DNA from: Micromonospora chokoriensis
GTDB lineage: Bacteria; Actinomycetota; Actinomycetes; Mycobacteriales; Micromonosporaceae
DNA length: 64,000 bases
Assembly: GCF_000718555.1 (NCBI RefSeq)
Contig: NZ_JOAN01000016.1
Coordinates: 1 to 64,000, forward strand
Direction: 5' to 3'
Shown here: piece by piece, positions 40,807-47,957 of the stretch
Layout: every line of letters starts with the position of its first letter
Numbering within the stretch: position 1 is the stretch's first letter
Notes under the pieces: model-generated
Seen by the model: only the letters and a program-made list of their open reading frames with translations
Database searches by the model: none
What the model was told of the DNA's origin: nothing
Position numbers and translations under genes: made by a program

Positions 40807-41676
40807 GTGATACAGGTGCCGGGGCAGCGGGTTCATGGCGAACCGCATGCAGTGCGCCGCCCGGAGCTTGTCGAGGAATTCATCGGGATGCTGCAGGAGC
40901 TCCGACTCCGTGCGGGTAACCCGCCGATCAAATCGTTCGTGACACCACTGGGGACAAATCGGAATGCAGCCGCTCAGATCCTCAAGGGGAAGAGGCTGCC
41001 CACCCACCCGCAGCTGGCCGCGCTGCTCGTGAAGCTCGACGTGCCCCGCTCGGAGCACTCGGACCGGCTTATCGGTCTGTGGGAGCAAATCCACGGCCTG
41101 GCTCCGGCGAACCCGTCGTCCGCGCCACTGGCCCGTCCGGATTGTGCCGACGAGACCGTGCCGACCACGTACTTCGATTCGACGAGTGATTTCTACTCAT
41201 CGCTGGAGGCCGGGGTCGTCCGGGCACGCGAGCTCGTCCGCGTGACCTACATCCGCCAGAGCCCGCCGACCCGGTACGCGAACCAGGCCGCCACCAGCTA
41301 CTTCCAGCGATTGGTTGCCTGGGCCGCGGAAACCCAGCTGCCGGTCAACCGGGTCATCGGCGCGCCGGTCGGCGCCGACGGGCAGCCGGAGGACGAGTTC
41401 TTCGACTGGCTGGAGGAGCACCAACGCCACACCCGGGACTTCACCACCTACGAGTCGAGGGTGGTGCCCTGGTCAGTTGGGGCGGATGCGATCAACATGG
41501 CACTAATCGACGACAAGATCGCGTTCCTGACCTTCTCCGGGATGAACGCACAAATCCTGCATGGCGTCCGCATCGAGAGCCGACGCTTCGTCGAACGCCT
41601 CACCGAGTACTTCATGCAGTTGTGGTACTCAGGCGTCCCGTTGAACACCTATCTAAAGAAGATCAGTCCGCGCTAG
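40807..41676 (+). CDS. HTH-type regulator with the same C-terminal domain as the membrane protein
   Basis: A 289-residue protein. The N terminus (about 19-85) is an XRE-like helix-turn-helix: LVEEFIGMLQELRLRAG, NRNAAAQILKGKRLPTHPQL. A spacer leads to the shared domain (120-285), with FYSSL, RVTYIR (145-150), YF (165-166), DAINMALIDDKIAFLTF (227-243), ESRRF and LWYSGV. GTG 40807 is used, with GAGG six bases upstream; an upstream ATG at 40753 in the same frame lies inside the palindrome and would add 18 residues. I infer that it reads the same signal as the membrane protein and binds the palindrome. The function is not known. Confidence 0.78.
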   Translation: MIQVPGQRVHGEPHAVRRPELVEEFIGMLQELRLRAGNPPIKSFVTPLGTNRNAAAQILKGKRLPTHPQLAALLVKLDVPRSEHSDRLIGLWEQIHGLAPANPSSAPLARPDCADETVPTTYFDSTSDFYSSLEAGVVRARELVRVTYIRQSPPTRYANQAATSYFQRLVAWAAETQLPVNRVIGAPVGADGQPEDEFFDWLEEHQRHTRDFTTYESRVVPWSVGADAINMALIDDKIAFLTFSGMNAQILHGVRIESRRFVERLTEYFMQLWYSGVPLNTYLKKISPR

Positions 41677-41696
41677 GTTCTGTCCCGCGCGATCTT

Positions 41697-42101
41697 CTAG
41701 CCCCGATCGCGCTCGTGGGTGTCGCGGGAGGTCTGCAACTCGGGCACCGCGGCCTCCAGCAGATCGGCGAGGCCCCGCAGGTGCTCGGCGACCCGGGCAC
41801 CGAGGGGGGTCAGTGAGTATTCGACGCGTGGTGGGATCGCGGTGAGCACCTCGCGGGTGAGCATCCCGTCGCGTTCGAGGGTCTGCAGGGTCTGGGAGAG
41901 CATCCGCTCGCTGACCCCGTCGATGCGGCGACGCAGCGCGTTGAACCGGTAGCGACCCTCGCCGAGCGCCAACAGGGCCAGCGAGGCCCACTTCGAGGTG
42001 ACGTCCTCGAAGGCCGCACGGGAGGTGCAGCCCCGCGCGAAGACATCGCTGACGAATTCCTGGGTAGGCCCCGCCGGGTCCTGGGCCGGCATGTCGCTCA
42101 C
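41697..42101 (-). CDS. HxlR-family transcriptional regulator
   Basis: A 134-residue winged-helix regulator. Conserved HxlR features are VTSKWASLALLALGEGRYRFNALRRRIDGVSERMLSQTL (about 34-72), LERDGMLTREVLTAIPPRVEYSLTPLG (the wing) and the C-terminal helix. The usual N-terminal Cys (ARGCTSR, Cys25) could sense reactive aldehydes or oxidants, as in HypR/HxlR. It is divergent from an NmrA-type oxidoreductase across 87 bases, the normal arrangement for redox-responsive quinone oxidoreductase genes. Confidence 0.88.
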   Translation of the reverse strand: MSDMPAQDPAGPTQEFVSDVFARGCTSRAAFEDVTSKWASLALLALGEGRYRFNALRRRIDGVSERMLSQTLQTLERDGMLTREVLTAIPPRVEYSLTPLGARVAEHLRGLADLLEAAVPELQTSRDTHERDRG

Positions 42102-42188
42102 CTCACCACCCTATCCCATGGCAACTCTCGGTTAGTGCTGTAGATTCGTAAGTGCTTGCAGATCTGTCACTACCCTTCGGAGGTTCTC

Positions 42189-43046
42189 ATGCCCACCTAT
42201 GCCGTCACCGGCGCCACCGGCCGGCTGGGCCGCCTGGTGATCGGGCAGCTGCTCGACAGCGGCGTACCCGCCACCGAGATCGCCGCCATCGTCCGCAGCC
42301 CGGAGAAGGCCGCCGACCTGGCCGCGCGCGGGGTCGAGATCCGCAAGGCCAGCTACGACGACCCGTCGACGCTGCCCGGCGCCGTGGCCGGCGTACGCCG
42401 CCTGCTGCTCATCTCCGGTGACACCCCCGGTCAGCGCGTCGCGCAGCACACCGCAGTCATCGACGCCGCCAAGCTCGCCGGGGTCGAGCGCCTGGTCTAC
42501 ACAAGCATCCTGAAGGCCGACACCACCGCGAACCCGCTCGCCCCGGAGCACAAGGCCACCGAGGAGGTCCTCGCCGCGTCCGGTCTGACCTACACCGTGC
42601 TGCGCAACAGCTGGTACACCGAGAACTACACCGACCAGCTGCCGCAGTACCTCGGGACCGGCACCATCCTCGGTGCCACCGGTGGCAGCAAGATCTCCGC
42701 CGCACCCCGGGTCGACTACGCGGGGGCCGCCGTAGCGGCGCTGACCCGCGAGGAGCACGGCAACGCCGTCTACGAGCTCGGCGGCACCGCCTTCACCTTC
42801 GACGAGCTGGCCGAGGCCGTCACCGAGGTGACCGGCACCACCGTCGTCCACCAGGACATGTCCGCCGCCGAGCTGGCCTCGGCCCTGGAGAACGTCGGCC
42901 TCGACGCGGGCACCGCCGGTTTCGTCGCCGCGCTCGACCAGTCGATCGCCAACGGCGAGCTGGCGACCGACAGCGACGACCTCAGCCGGCTCCTCGGCCG
43001 GCCGAGCACCCCGCTGCGCGACGCCATCCGGGCCGCGCAGGCCTGA
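42189..43046 (+). CDS. NmrA/QorB-type NAD(P)H-binding oxidoreductase
   Basis: A 285-residue atypical SDR protein, like NAD(P)H:quinone oxidoreductase QorB. The dinucleotide motif is TGATGRLGRLV (residues 7-17), LRNSWYTENY near residue 140 is typical of the family, and TFDELAEAVTEVTGTTV near 205 starts the C-terminal substrate part. ATG 42189 follows CGGAGG. It probably reduces quinones under the control of the divergent HxlR regulator. A strong terminator hairpin follows 23 bases after the stop. Confidence 0.87.
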   Translation: MPTYAVTGATGRLGRLVIGQLLDSGVPATEIAAIVRSPEKAADLAARGVEIRKASYDDPSTLPGAVAGVRRLLLISGDTPGQRVAQHTAVIDAAKLAGVERLVYTSILKADTTANPLAPEHKATEEVLAASGLTYTVLRNSWYTENYTDQLPQYLGTGTILGATGGSKISAAPRVDYAGAAVAALTREEHGNAVYELGGTAFTFDELAEAVTEVTGTTVVHQDMSAAELASALENVGLDAGTAGFVAALDQSIANGELATDSDDLSRLLGRPSTPLRDAIRAAQA

Positions 43047-43069
43047 CCCGGCCGGCGCCCACGCTGACA

Positions 43070-43110
43070 CCGGGCGGGCGACGGGACCCACGCTCCCGTC
43101 GCCCGCCCGG
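43070..43110 (+). terminator. Strong hairpin terminator of the NmrA-type gene
   Basis: Sixteen-base perfect arms, CCGGGCGGGCGACGGG (43070-43085) and CCCGTCGCCCGCCCGG (43095-43110), surround a nine-base loop. No T run follows. Confidence 0.75.
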
Positions 43111-43171
43111 CGTGACTCCACACTGGCAGACTGGCGGCCTGGGAACCCGACCGAGGAGCGCCGAGGAGGTC

Positions 43172-43279
43172 GTGATCGTGGACCGGAAAACCCCCTGCCA
43201 GGGCACTGCGGCGCGCACCGGGTGCTCGCTGCCGTCCCTCGCCGCCCCGGCGTTCCCGCACCCGGCGGCAGCCCGATGA
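43172..43279 (+). CDS. Putative 35-residue upstream ORF coupled to a GNAT gene
   Basis: A short frame starts at GTG 43172 or 43178, five to eleven bases after GAGGAGG, and its TGA at 43277 overlaps the ATG of the GNAT gene. The peptide is Pro/Ala-rich with two cysteines and no hydrophobic segment. The GNAT start itself lacks a ribosome-binding site, so translation through this leader is a sensible explanation. No homology is apparent; it may serve only in translation. Confidence 0.4.
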   Translation: MIVDRKTPCQGTAARTGCSLPSLAAPAFPHPAAAR

Positions 43280-43740
43280 GCGCCGGCGACGTCGTCGTCC
43301 GGGCCGCGGTGCCAGAGGACGACCCCGAGCAGGTCTTCGACGTGCTGTGGCAACTCGCTCCCGACGATGCTCGGCCGGACGCCACCCGACTGTCCACCGC
43401 CTGGCGTGACCTGCACGCGCAAGCTGGCCGCCGCCTGCTCCTGGCCATCGCCGGAGACACCTTCGTGGGCACTCTGGACACTCTCGTCGCCCCCAACCTG
43501 ACGCACGGCGCGCGGCCGTACATGGTGGTGGAGAACGTGGTGGTGGCGCCCGGCTGGCGTCGTCGTGGGGTCGCCCGGGCTCTCATGCTGGCGGCGGTGC
43601 ACGACGCGACGGCGGCCGGTTGCTACAAGGTCCAGTTGGTGTCGAACGCCGCACGTACCGACGCCCACCAGTTCTATGCGGCCATCGGGTTCGCGCAGTC
43701 CGCTCTGGGCTACCGCCGCTACCTCGCCACTGAGACGTGA
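43276..43740 (+). CDS. GNAT-family N-acetyltransferase
   Basis: A 154-residue acetyltransferase. The CoA-binding loop is VVAPGWRRRGVARALM (about residues 90-105), following the MVVENVVV strand; the helix LAAVHDATAAG and YKVQLVSN strand follow, then the TDAHQFYAAIGFAQ motif with the catalytic-type Tyr. ATG 43276 (ATGA overlap with the short upstream frame) gives the standard N terminus. The substrate is not predictable. It converges with the repeat protein gene. Confidence 0.85.
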   Translation: MSAGDVVVRAAVPEDDPEQVFDVLWQLAPDDARPDATRLSTAWRDLHAQAGRRLLLAIAGDTFVGTLDTLVAPNLTHGARPYMVVENVVVAPGWRRRGVARALMLAAVHDATAAGCYKVQLVSNAARTDAHQFYAAIGFAQSALGYRRYLATET

Positions 43741-43756
43741 CGCCGGGTGCGCCCCG

Positions 43757-44116
43757 CTACTCTGCCTCGTCCTGCTCTTCGGTGAGCTCGGCCAGGACGT
43801 CGGCCGCATCCCGGTTCCCGCCGTCGGCGAGCCGGCGAAGTTCGCCGACGTCCGCCCGCTCCGCGGCCAACTCGACGAGGTGGTCAGCGGCGTCCCGGTC
43901 GCCCCGGTCGGCGAGACGTCGCAGCTCGTTCGTGTCCCCAAGTTCGGTGGCAAGCTCGACCAGCTGGGCCGCCGCGTCGGTGTTGCCGTCCTCGGCTAGC
44001 TGACGCAGCTCGGCCAGGTCACCCCGTTCCCCCGCGAGCTCGACGAGCTGGTCGATCGCGTCCCGGTCACCGCCCTTGGCCCGTTGGCGCAGGTCAACAA
44101 GATCAGGTTCGGACAT
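43757..44116 (-). CDS. Protein of four 28-residue helical repeats
   Basis: A 119-residue acidic protein built almost entirely of four tandem units, each close to D-x-x-E-L-R-x-L-A-D-x-G-x-x-D-A-A-D-x-L-V-E-L-A-x-E. Units start at about residues 5, 33, 61 and 89. Each unit is two short helices joined by a G-[DN]-x-D-A turn, so the whole should be a right-handed solenoid like the Sel1/HEAT/Armadillo class. It has no signal peptide or membrane helix and ends EEQDEAE. The near-identity of units suggests recent expansion. It may be a protein-binding scaffold. Confidence 0.75.
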   Translation of the reverse strand: MSEPDLVDLRQRAKGGDRDAIDQLVELAGERGDLAELRQLAEDGNTDAAAQLVELATELGDTNELRRLADRGDRDAADHLVELAAERADVGELRRLADGGNRDAADVLAELTEEQDEAE

Positions 44117-44232
44117 CGCGCACCCCTCATAGCTGGCGCGGGTCGCCTGGTCCCGCTCACCATCGAGAACCTAGACCAGCGGACGTCGTGGTAGGCGCGA
44201 GAACCGCCGACACCACCTGTCCGCCCGGGCGG

Positions 44233-44922
44233 TCAGCCCGCCTCGGCCGACTCCGCGAGCAGCAGACCGGTCAGCAGACTGCGCAGGGTCCGCTCGACGA
44301 GGTCCGCCCGGGGCTCCGGCCCGGAAGGCTGACGGAACGCCGCGACCAGGTGCGGGTATGCCGCGAGGTCCACCCCGGCGAAGCTGAACGCCCCGGTGGT
44401 CGACTCGCGGCGGGCGAAGAGGCTCACCACGCCGGTCATCATCGCGATGGCCTCGAACTTGGCGGCGACGGGGCAGCGCACGGGTTCCAGGATCCGGATG
44501 CAGTTGTCGAACCAGGCCAGGGTCTCGGGGCCGATGCCGGACGGGCGGTGGATCACGTCGAGCAGCCACGGGTGGGCGCCGAACAGCGCCAACTGCCGGC
44601 GGCCCAACAGCACCATCGTGTCCAACCAGGTGCCCTCGGCCTGCGGGTACGGGCGCAGCTCCCCCACGGCCCGGTCGGTCATCAGGTCCAGCAGGTCGTC
44701 GCGGGACGACAGGTATCGGTAAAGGGATCCAGCGCCGGTGCCGAGCGCGCCGGCGACCGCGCGCATCGACACCGCGGCGAGCCCTTCGGTGTCGGCCAGG
44801 GCGATGGCGGCCACCACGATGGCGTCCCGGCTGTGCGCCGGAGCGGGGCCACGGCTGCCCCGTTCGGGCCTGTTCCAGATCGGCTGCCGGTCGGGGCCGC
44901 CGCTCGCGGGTGTGTCACTCAC
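44233..44922 (-). CDS. TetR-family transcriptional regulator
   Basis: A 229-residue regulator. The HTH spans about residues 28-75: IVVAAIALADTEGLAAVSMRAVAGALGTGAGSLYRYLSSRDDLLDLM. The C-terminal part is helical and ligand-binding of the TetR_C_1 type (ALFGAHPWLLDVIHRPSGIGPETLAWFDNCI). The GTG at 44922 opens MSDTPASGGPDRQ. It is divergent from the ion channel gene with a 58-base gap, so it may control that gene, but no operator is obvious. Confidence 0.86.
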   Translation of the reverse strand: MSDTPASGGPDRQPIWNRPERGSRGPAPAHSRDAIVVAAIALADTEGLAAVSMRAVAGALGTGAGSLYRYLSSRDDLLDLMTDRAVGELRPYPQAEGTWLDTMVLLGRRQLALFGAHPWLLDVIHRPSGIGPETLAWFDNCIRILEPVRCPVAAKFEAIAMMTGVVSLFARRESTTGAFSFAGVDLAAYPHLVAAFRQPSGPEPRADLVERTLRSLLTGLLLAESAEAG

Positions 44923-44980
44923 TGACCCACTGTAAATCGCACGGATCGCGCCAGCGTTGATCTTGGCTAGGCTGGTGGGC

Positions 44981-45865
44981 ATGTGGGCCGACCGGTGTGA
45001 CCAACTCGCCCGATCGCGTCCCTTCGAGATCATCATCGTCGTGGTCATCCTCGCCAACGGGATCGTCCTCGGTCTGGAGACGTACGACGATCTGAGCCCG
45101 GCGGGCACGGCGCTGCACTGGCTGGAGCTGTTCTTCCGGGCCGTCTTCGTCGTCGAGATCGGCGTCCGACTGGCGGCGTACGGCAAGCGCCCACAGGACT
45201 TCTTCCGGCACGGCTGGAACGTCTTCGACTTCGTGGTGATCGCGGCGATCTTCATACCAGGCCTGCACGGCGACTCGGCGCTGCTGCGGGTCGTACGGGT
45301 CGCCCGCATGGTCCGCCTGGTGCGATTCTCGCCGGGTCTGCGGACCATCGTCTCCGCGCTATGGCGCAGCCTGCCGGGCGTCACCGGTTTCCTCGCCCTG
45401 GCCGTGGTGACGCTCTACGTGTACGGCATGGCCGGCTGGCTGATCTTCGGCACCAGGTATCCGGAGGAGTACGGCGACATCGGCCGATCGCTGCTGACGT
45501 TGTTCGTGCTGCTGTCGCTGGAGACGTTGCCGGACCTCATCGAGCAGGGCTTGGCGATCTCGCCGTGGACGCTGCTCTACTACGTCAGCTACGTGCTCAT
45601 CACCGTCAACCTGCTGCTCAACATCCTCATCGCGGTCATCGTCAACTCGATGGAGGAGGCCCGCCGGCTGGAGATGACCGAACGACTGGCTCCCGGGTAC
45701 GACGAGGACGGTGACGGCGTACCGGACGAGGTGGACCGCATCGCGCTCACCCAGCGGCTGGACGACCTGCGGGCGGTCATCGCCGAGTTGGAGCGGGAGC
45801 TGCGCATCGACCGGGAGGACGGGCGCAGCCGAACCCACCGGGACAACGCCCACGCCAGACGGTAA
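44981..45865 (+). CDS. Voltage-gated-like ion channel subunit (NaChBac-type) with EF-hand-like loop
   Basis: A 294-residue six-transmembrane subunit, forming a tetrameric cation channel. The S4 voltage-sensor helix is RVVRVARMVRLVRFSPGLR (103-121), with regularly spaced Arg residues. The pore helix and filter run TLFVLLSLETLP (173-184), where Glu181 corresponds to the filter glutamate of NaChBac (TLESW there, SLETL here). S6 is about 203-222. The C terminus has DEDGDGVPDEVD (241-252), an ideal 12-residue EF-hand/thrombospondin-type calcium loop, then a coiled coil (257-276) for tetramerisation. ATG 44981 gives the usual short N terminus. Ion selectivity is unknown; calcium regulation is inference. 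Confidence 0.88.
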   Translation: MWADRCDQLARSRPFEIIIVVVILANGIVLGLETYDDLSPAGTALHWLELFFRAVFVVEIGVRLAAYGKRPQDFFRHGWNVFDFVVIAAIFIPGLHGDSALLRVVRVARMVRLVRFSPGLRTIVSALWRSLPGVTGFLALAVVTLYVYGMAGWLIFGTRYPEEYGDIGRSLLTLFVLLSLETLPDLIEQGLAISPWTLLYYVSYVLITVNLLLNILIAVIVNSMEEARRLEMTERLAPGYDEDGDGVPDEVDRIALTQRLDDLRAVIAELERELRIDREDGRSRTHRDNAHARR

Positions 45866-45942
45866 TCCGACGCTCGCGCTGCGTCTTCGGATTCGGATAG
45901 TCTCGACGGCGGTCCCACCGGTCTGACTGAAGGGGCACGCGC

Positions 45943-47112
45943 ATGACGGCCACTGTCGACAATGCCCAGACCACCTCCGACTCCACGGACACGCTCGGCA
46001 CGGTGATCGACGACGTGATCCGCCCGCAGGCTCCGATCGTCGACCGGGACGGGGCCTTCCCCCGTCAGGGTGTCGACGCTCTCGCCGCAGCCGGTCTGCT
46101 CGGCCTGGCCTCCTCGACCGAGGTCGGCGGCGGTGGCCAGGGCATGCGGGCGGTCGCCGAGGTCGTCGAGCGGTTGGCCGGCGAGTGCGGGTCCACCGCG
46201 ATGGTGGTGCTCATGCACTACGCGGCGACCGCAGTCATCGAGGCGCACGGCCCACGCGACGTCCGCGCGGCCATCGCCGCCGGCGATCACCTCACCACCC
46301 TGGCGTTCTCCGAGTACGGCTCACGCAGCCACTTCTGGTCGCCGACCGGCACCGCGAGCGCCGCCGACGACGACACGGTCCGCCTTGACGCCCGCAAGAA
46401 CTGGGTCACCTCGGCCGGCGAGGCCAACAGCTATGTCTGGTCGAGCCTTCCGCTGGCCCGCGATGCCGGCCCGATGACGCTGTGGCTCGTACCGGCTGAC
46501 AGTGCCGGCCTGAGCGTGACCGGCGACTTCGACGGGCTGGGCCTGCGCGGCAACGGTTCTCGCCCGATGACCGCCGACGGCCTGCGGGTTTCGCCGGCGG
46601 CTCGGATGGCGGCCGACGGCGCCGGGCTCGACACCGCGCTCGGCGCGGCCCTGCCCTGGTTCCTGGTGCTCAACGCCGCGTTCTGCCTCGGGCTCGCCGC
46701 CAGCGCGGTGGCCGAGGCCGGCCGACATCTCACCAGGACAACTCTCACGCACACCGGCGCCGCCCTGCGCGACGCGCCCGTCACCCGACGCGACTTCGCC
46801 CGACTGATGATCCGCACCGACGCGCTGCGCGCCTTCCTGGGCGACACGCTCACCGCACTGGAGACCGGCCGGGACGACGCGATGCTGCGGGTGCTCCAGG
46901 TCAAGGCGCTCGCCGGCGAGACGGTCGCCGACGTGACCGATGGCGCGATGCAACTCTGCGGCGGCAGCGCGTTCCGTAAGGAGCTGGGCCTTGAGCGCCG
47001 ATTCCGGGACGCCCGCGCGGCCCGGGTGATGGCACCGACCACCGACGCGCTGCACGATTTCGTCGGTCGGGTCGCCACCGGGCTGCCCCTGCTCGACGAG
47101 GCCAACCGCTGA
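45943..47112 (+). CDS. Acyl-CoA-dehydrogenase-like flavoprotein (first gene of a trio)
   Basis: A 389-residue member of the acyl-CoA dehydrogenase superfamily. It has the FAD-binding AFSEYGSRSHFWSPTGTA and KNWVTSAGEANSYVW segments and the C-terminal LQVKALAGETVADVTDGAMQLCGGSAF with LERRFRDARAARVMAPTTDAL, typical of the flavin monooxygenase-like (DszC/SfnB-type) branch as well as of dehydrogenases. The Glu used as base in classical enzymes is not evident, so oxygenation is as likely as dehydrogenation. The stop codon TGA at 47112 shares a base with the ATG of the next gene. Its two partners suggest an oxidation pathway for a small acquired compound. Confidence 0.82.
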   Translation: MTATVDNAQTTSDSTDTLGTVIDDVIRPQAPIVDRDGAFPRQGVDALAAAGLLGLASSTEVGGGGQGMRAVAEVVERLAGECGSTAMVVLMHYAATAVIEAHGPRDVRAAIAAGDHLTTLAFSEYGSRSHFWSPTGTASAADDDTVRLDARKNWVTSAGEANSYVWSSLPLARDAGPMTLWLVPADSAGLSVTGDFDGLGLRGNGSRPMTADGLRVSPAARMAADGAGLDTALGAALPWFLVLNAAFCLGLAASAVAEAGRHLTRTTLTHTGAALRDAPVTRRDFARLMIRTDALRAFLGDTLTALETGRDDAMLRVLQVKALAGETVADVTDGAMQLCGGSAFRKELGLERRFRDARAARVMAPTTDALHDFVGRVATGLPLLDEANR

Positions 47113-47957
47113 TGCCCACGCCAAGCGTCCTGATGGGCGCGGTCGCGTACGACCCCAAGGTGGTGACCATCTGGGAGGGCTTCCGCGCCTGGCTGCGCGG
47201 GCGGGGCCTGGATTTCGACTTCGTCCTCTACTCGCACTACGAGCGGCAGGTCGAGGATCTCGTGGCCGGGCGGATCGACGCGGCCTGGAACTCTCCCCTG
47301 GCCTGGTTGCGGGCCGAGCGACTGGCAGCGGCCAACGGCACGACCGTACGCGCGCTCACCATGCGCGACACCGACCAGGACCTCACCTCGATCGTGGTGG
47401 TTCGCGCCGACTCGTCGGTGCGCCAGATCGCGGACCTCGCCGGGCGAGTGGTCGCCGTCGGCGCGGTCGATAGTCCACAGGCGACGCTCATACCGCTGGG
47501 TCACCTCGCGGCGGCCGGGGTCAAGGCCGACGTACGCCGCTTCGACGTGGGTGTCGGCCTGCACGGCGACCACATCGGCGGCGAGCGCGACGCGGCCCGC
47601 GCCCTGGTGGCCGGGGAGGTCGACGCCGCCTGCATGATCGACGCCAACCACCTGGCGTTCGTCCAGGAGGGCACGTTACCGCCCGAGGGCACCCGGATCG
47701 TGGCGCAGACGGCACCCTACGACCACTGCAACATGACGGTCCGCGCGCCGGAGTCGGCCGGGGTCCAGCTCTTCGGCACCCTGCTGCTCGGCATGTCGTA
47801 CGCCGATCCACAGGTGCGTCCGCTGCTCGACCTGGAGGGGCTGACGGCCTGGAAGGACGGCCGCGCCACGGGGTACGACGCCCTGGCCGGGGCGGTCGAC
47901 GCGAGCGGCTTCTACTCCCCCGACGGGCGGGTGACGGCCACGGACTACCGGCCGTGA
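47112..47957 (+). CDS. PhnD/SsuA-type substrate-binding protein without signal peptide
   Basis: A 281-residue periplasmic-binding-protein fold of the phosphonate/nitrate/sulfonate class. It opens directly with MPTPSVLMGAVAYDPKVVTIWEGF, the first strand, with no hydrophobic signal or lipobox, so it stays in the cytoplasm. Internal hallmarks are YSHYERQVEDLVAGRIDAAWNSPLA, TSIVVVRADSSVRQIADLAGRVVAVG and DAACMIDANHLAFVQEG. It is not linked to a permease or ATPase. It is translationally coupled both upstream and downstream. The protein could bind the substrate and hand it to the flavoprotein and di-iron partners, which is inference. Confidence 0.8.
   Translation: MPTPSVLMGAVAYDPKVVTIWEGFRAWLRGRGLDFDFVLYSHYERQVEDLVAGRIDAAWNSPLAWLRAERLAAANGTTVRALTMRDTDQDLTSIVVVRADSSVRQIADLAGRVVAVGAVDSPQATLIPLGHLAAAGVKADVRRFDVGVGLHGDHIGGERDAARALVAGEVDAACMIDANHLAFVQEGTLPPEGTRIVAQTAPYDHCNMTVRAPESAGVQLFGTLLLGMSYADPQVRPLLDLEGLTAWKDGRATGYDALAGAVDASGFYSPDGRVTATDYRP

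Noticed and set aside
39569..41676. Phospholipase-D type nuclease activity in the shared domain
   Set aside because: No HxKxxxxD motif is present in either protein; only a fold-level resemblance is claimed.
42132..43586. A 484-codon frame opposite the NmrA-type oxidoreductase and GNAT genes
   Set aside because: The low-complexity Gly/Val/Arg translation and the well-supported genes on the plus strand show it is a shadow frame.
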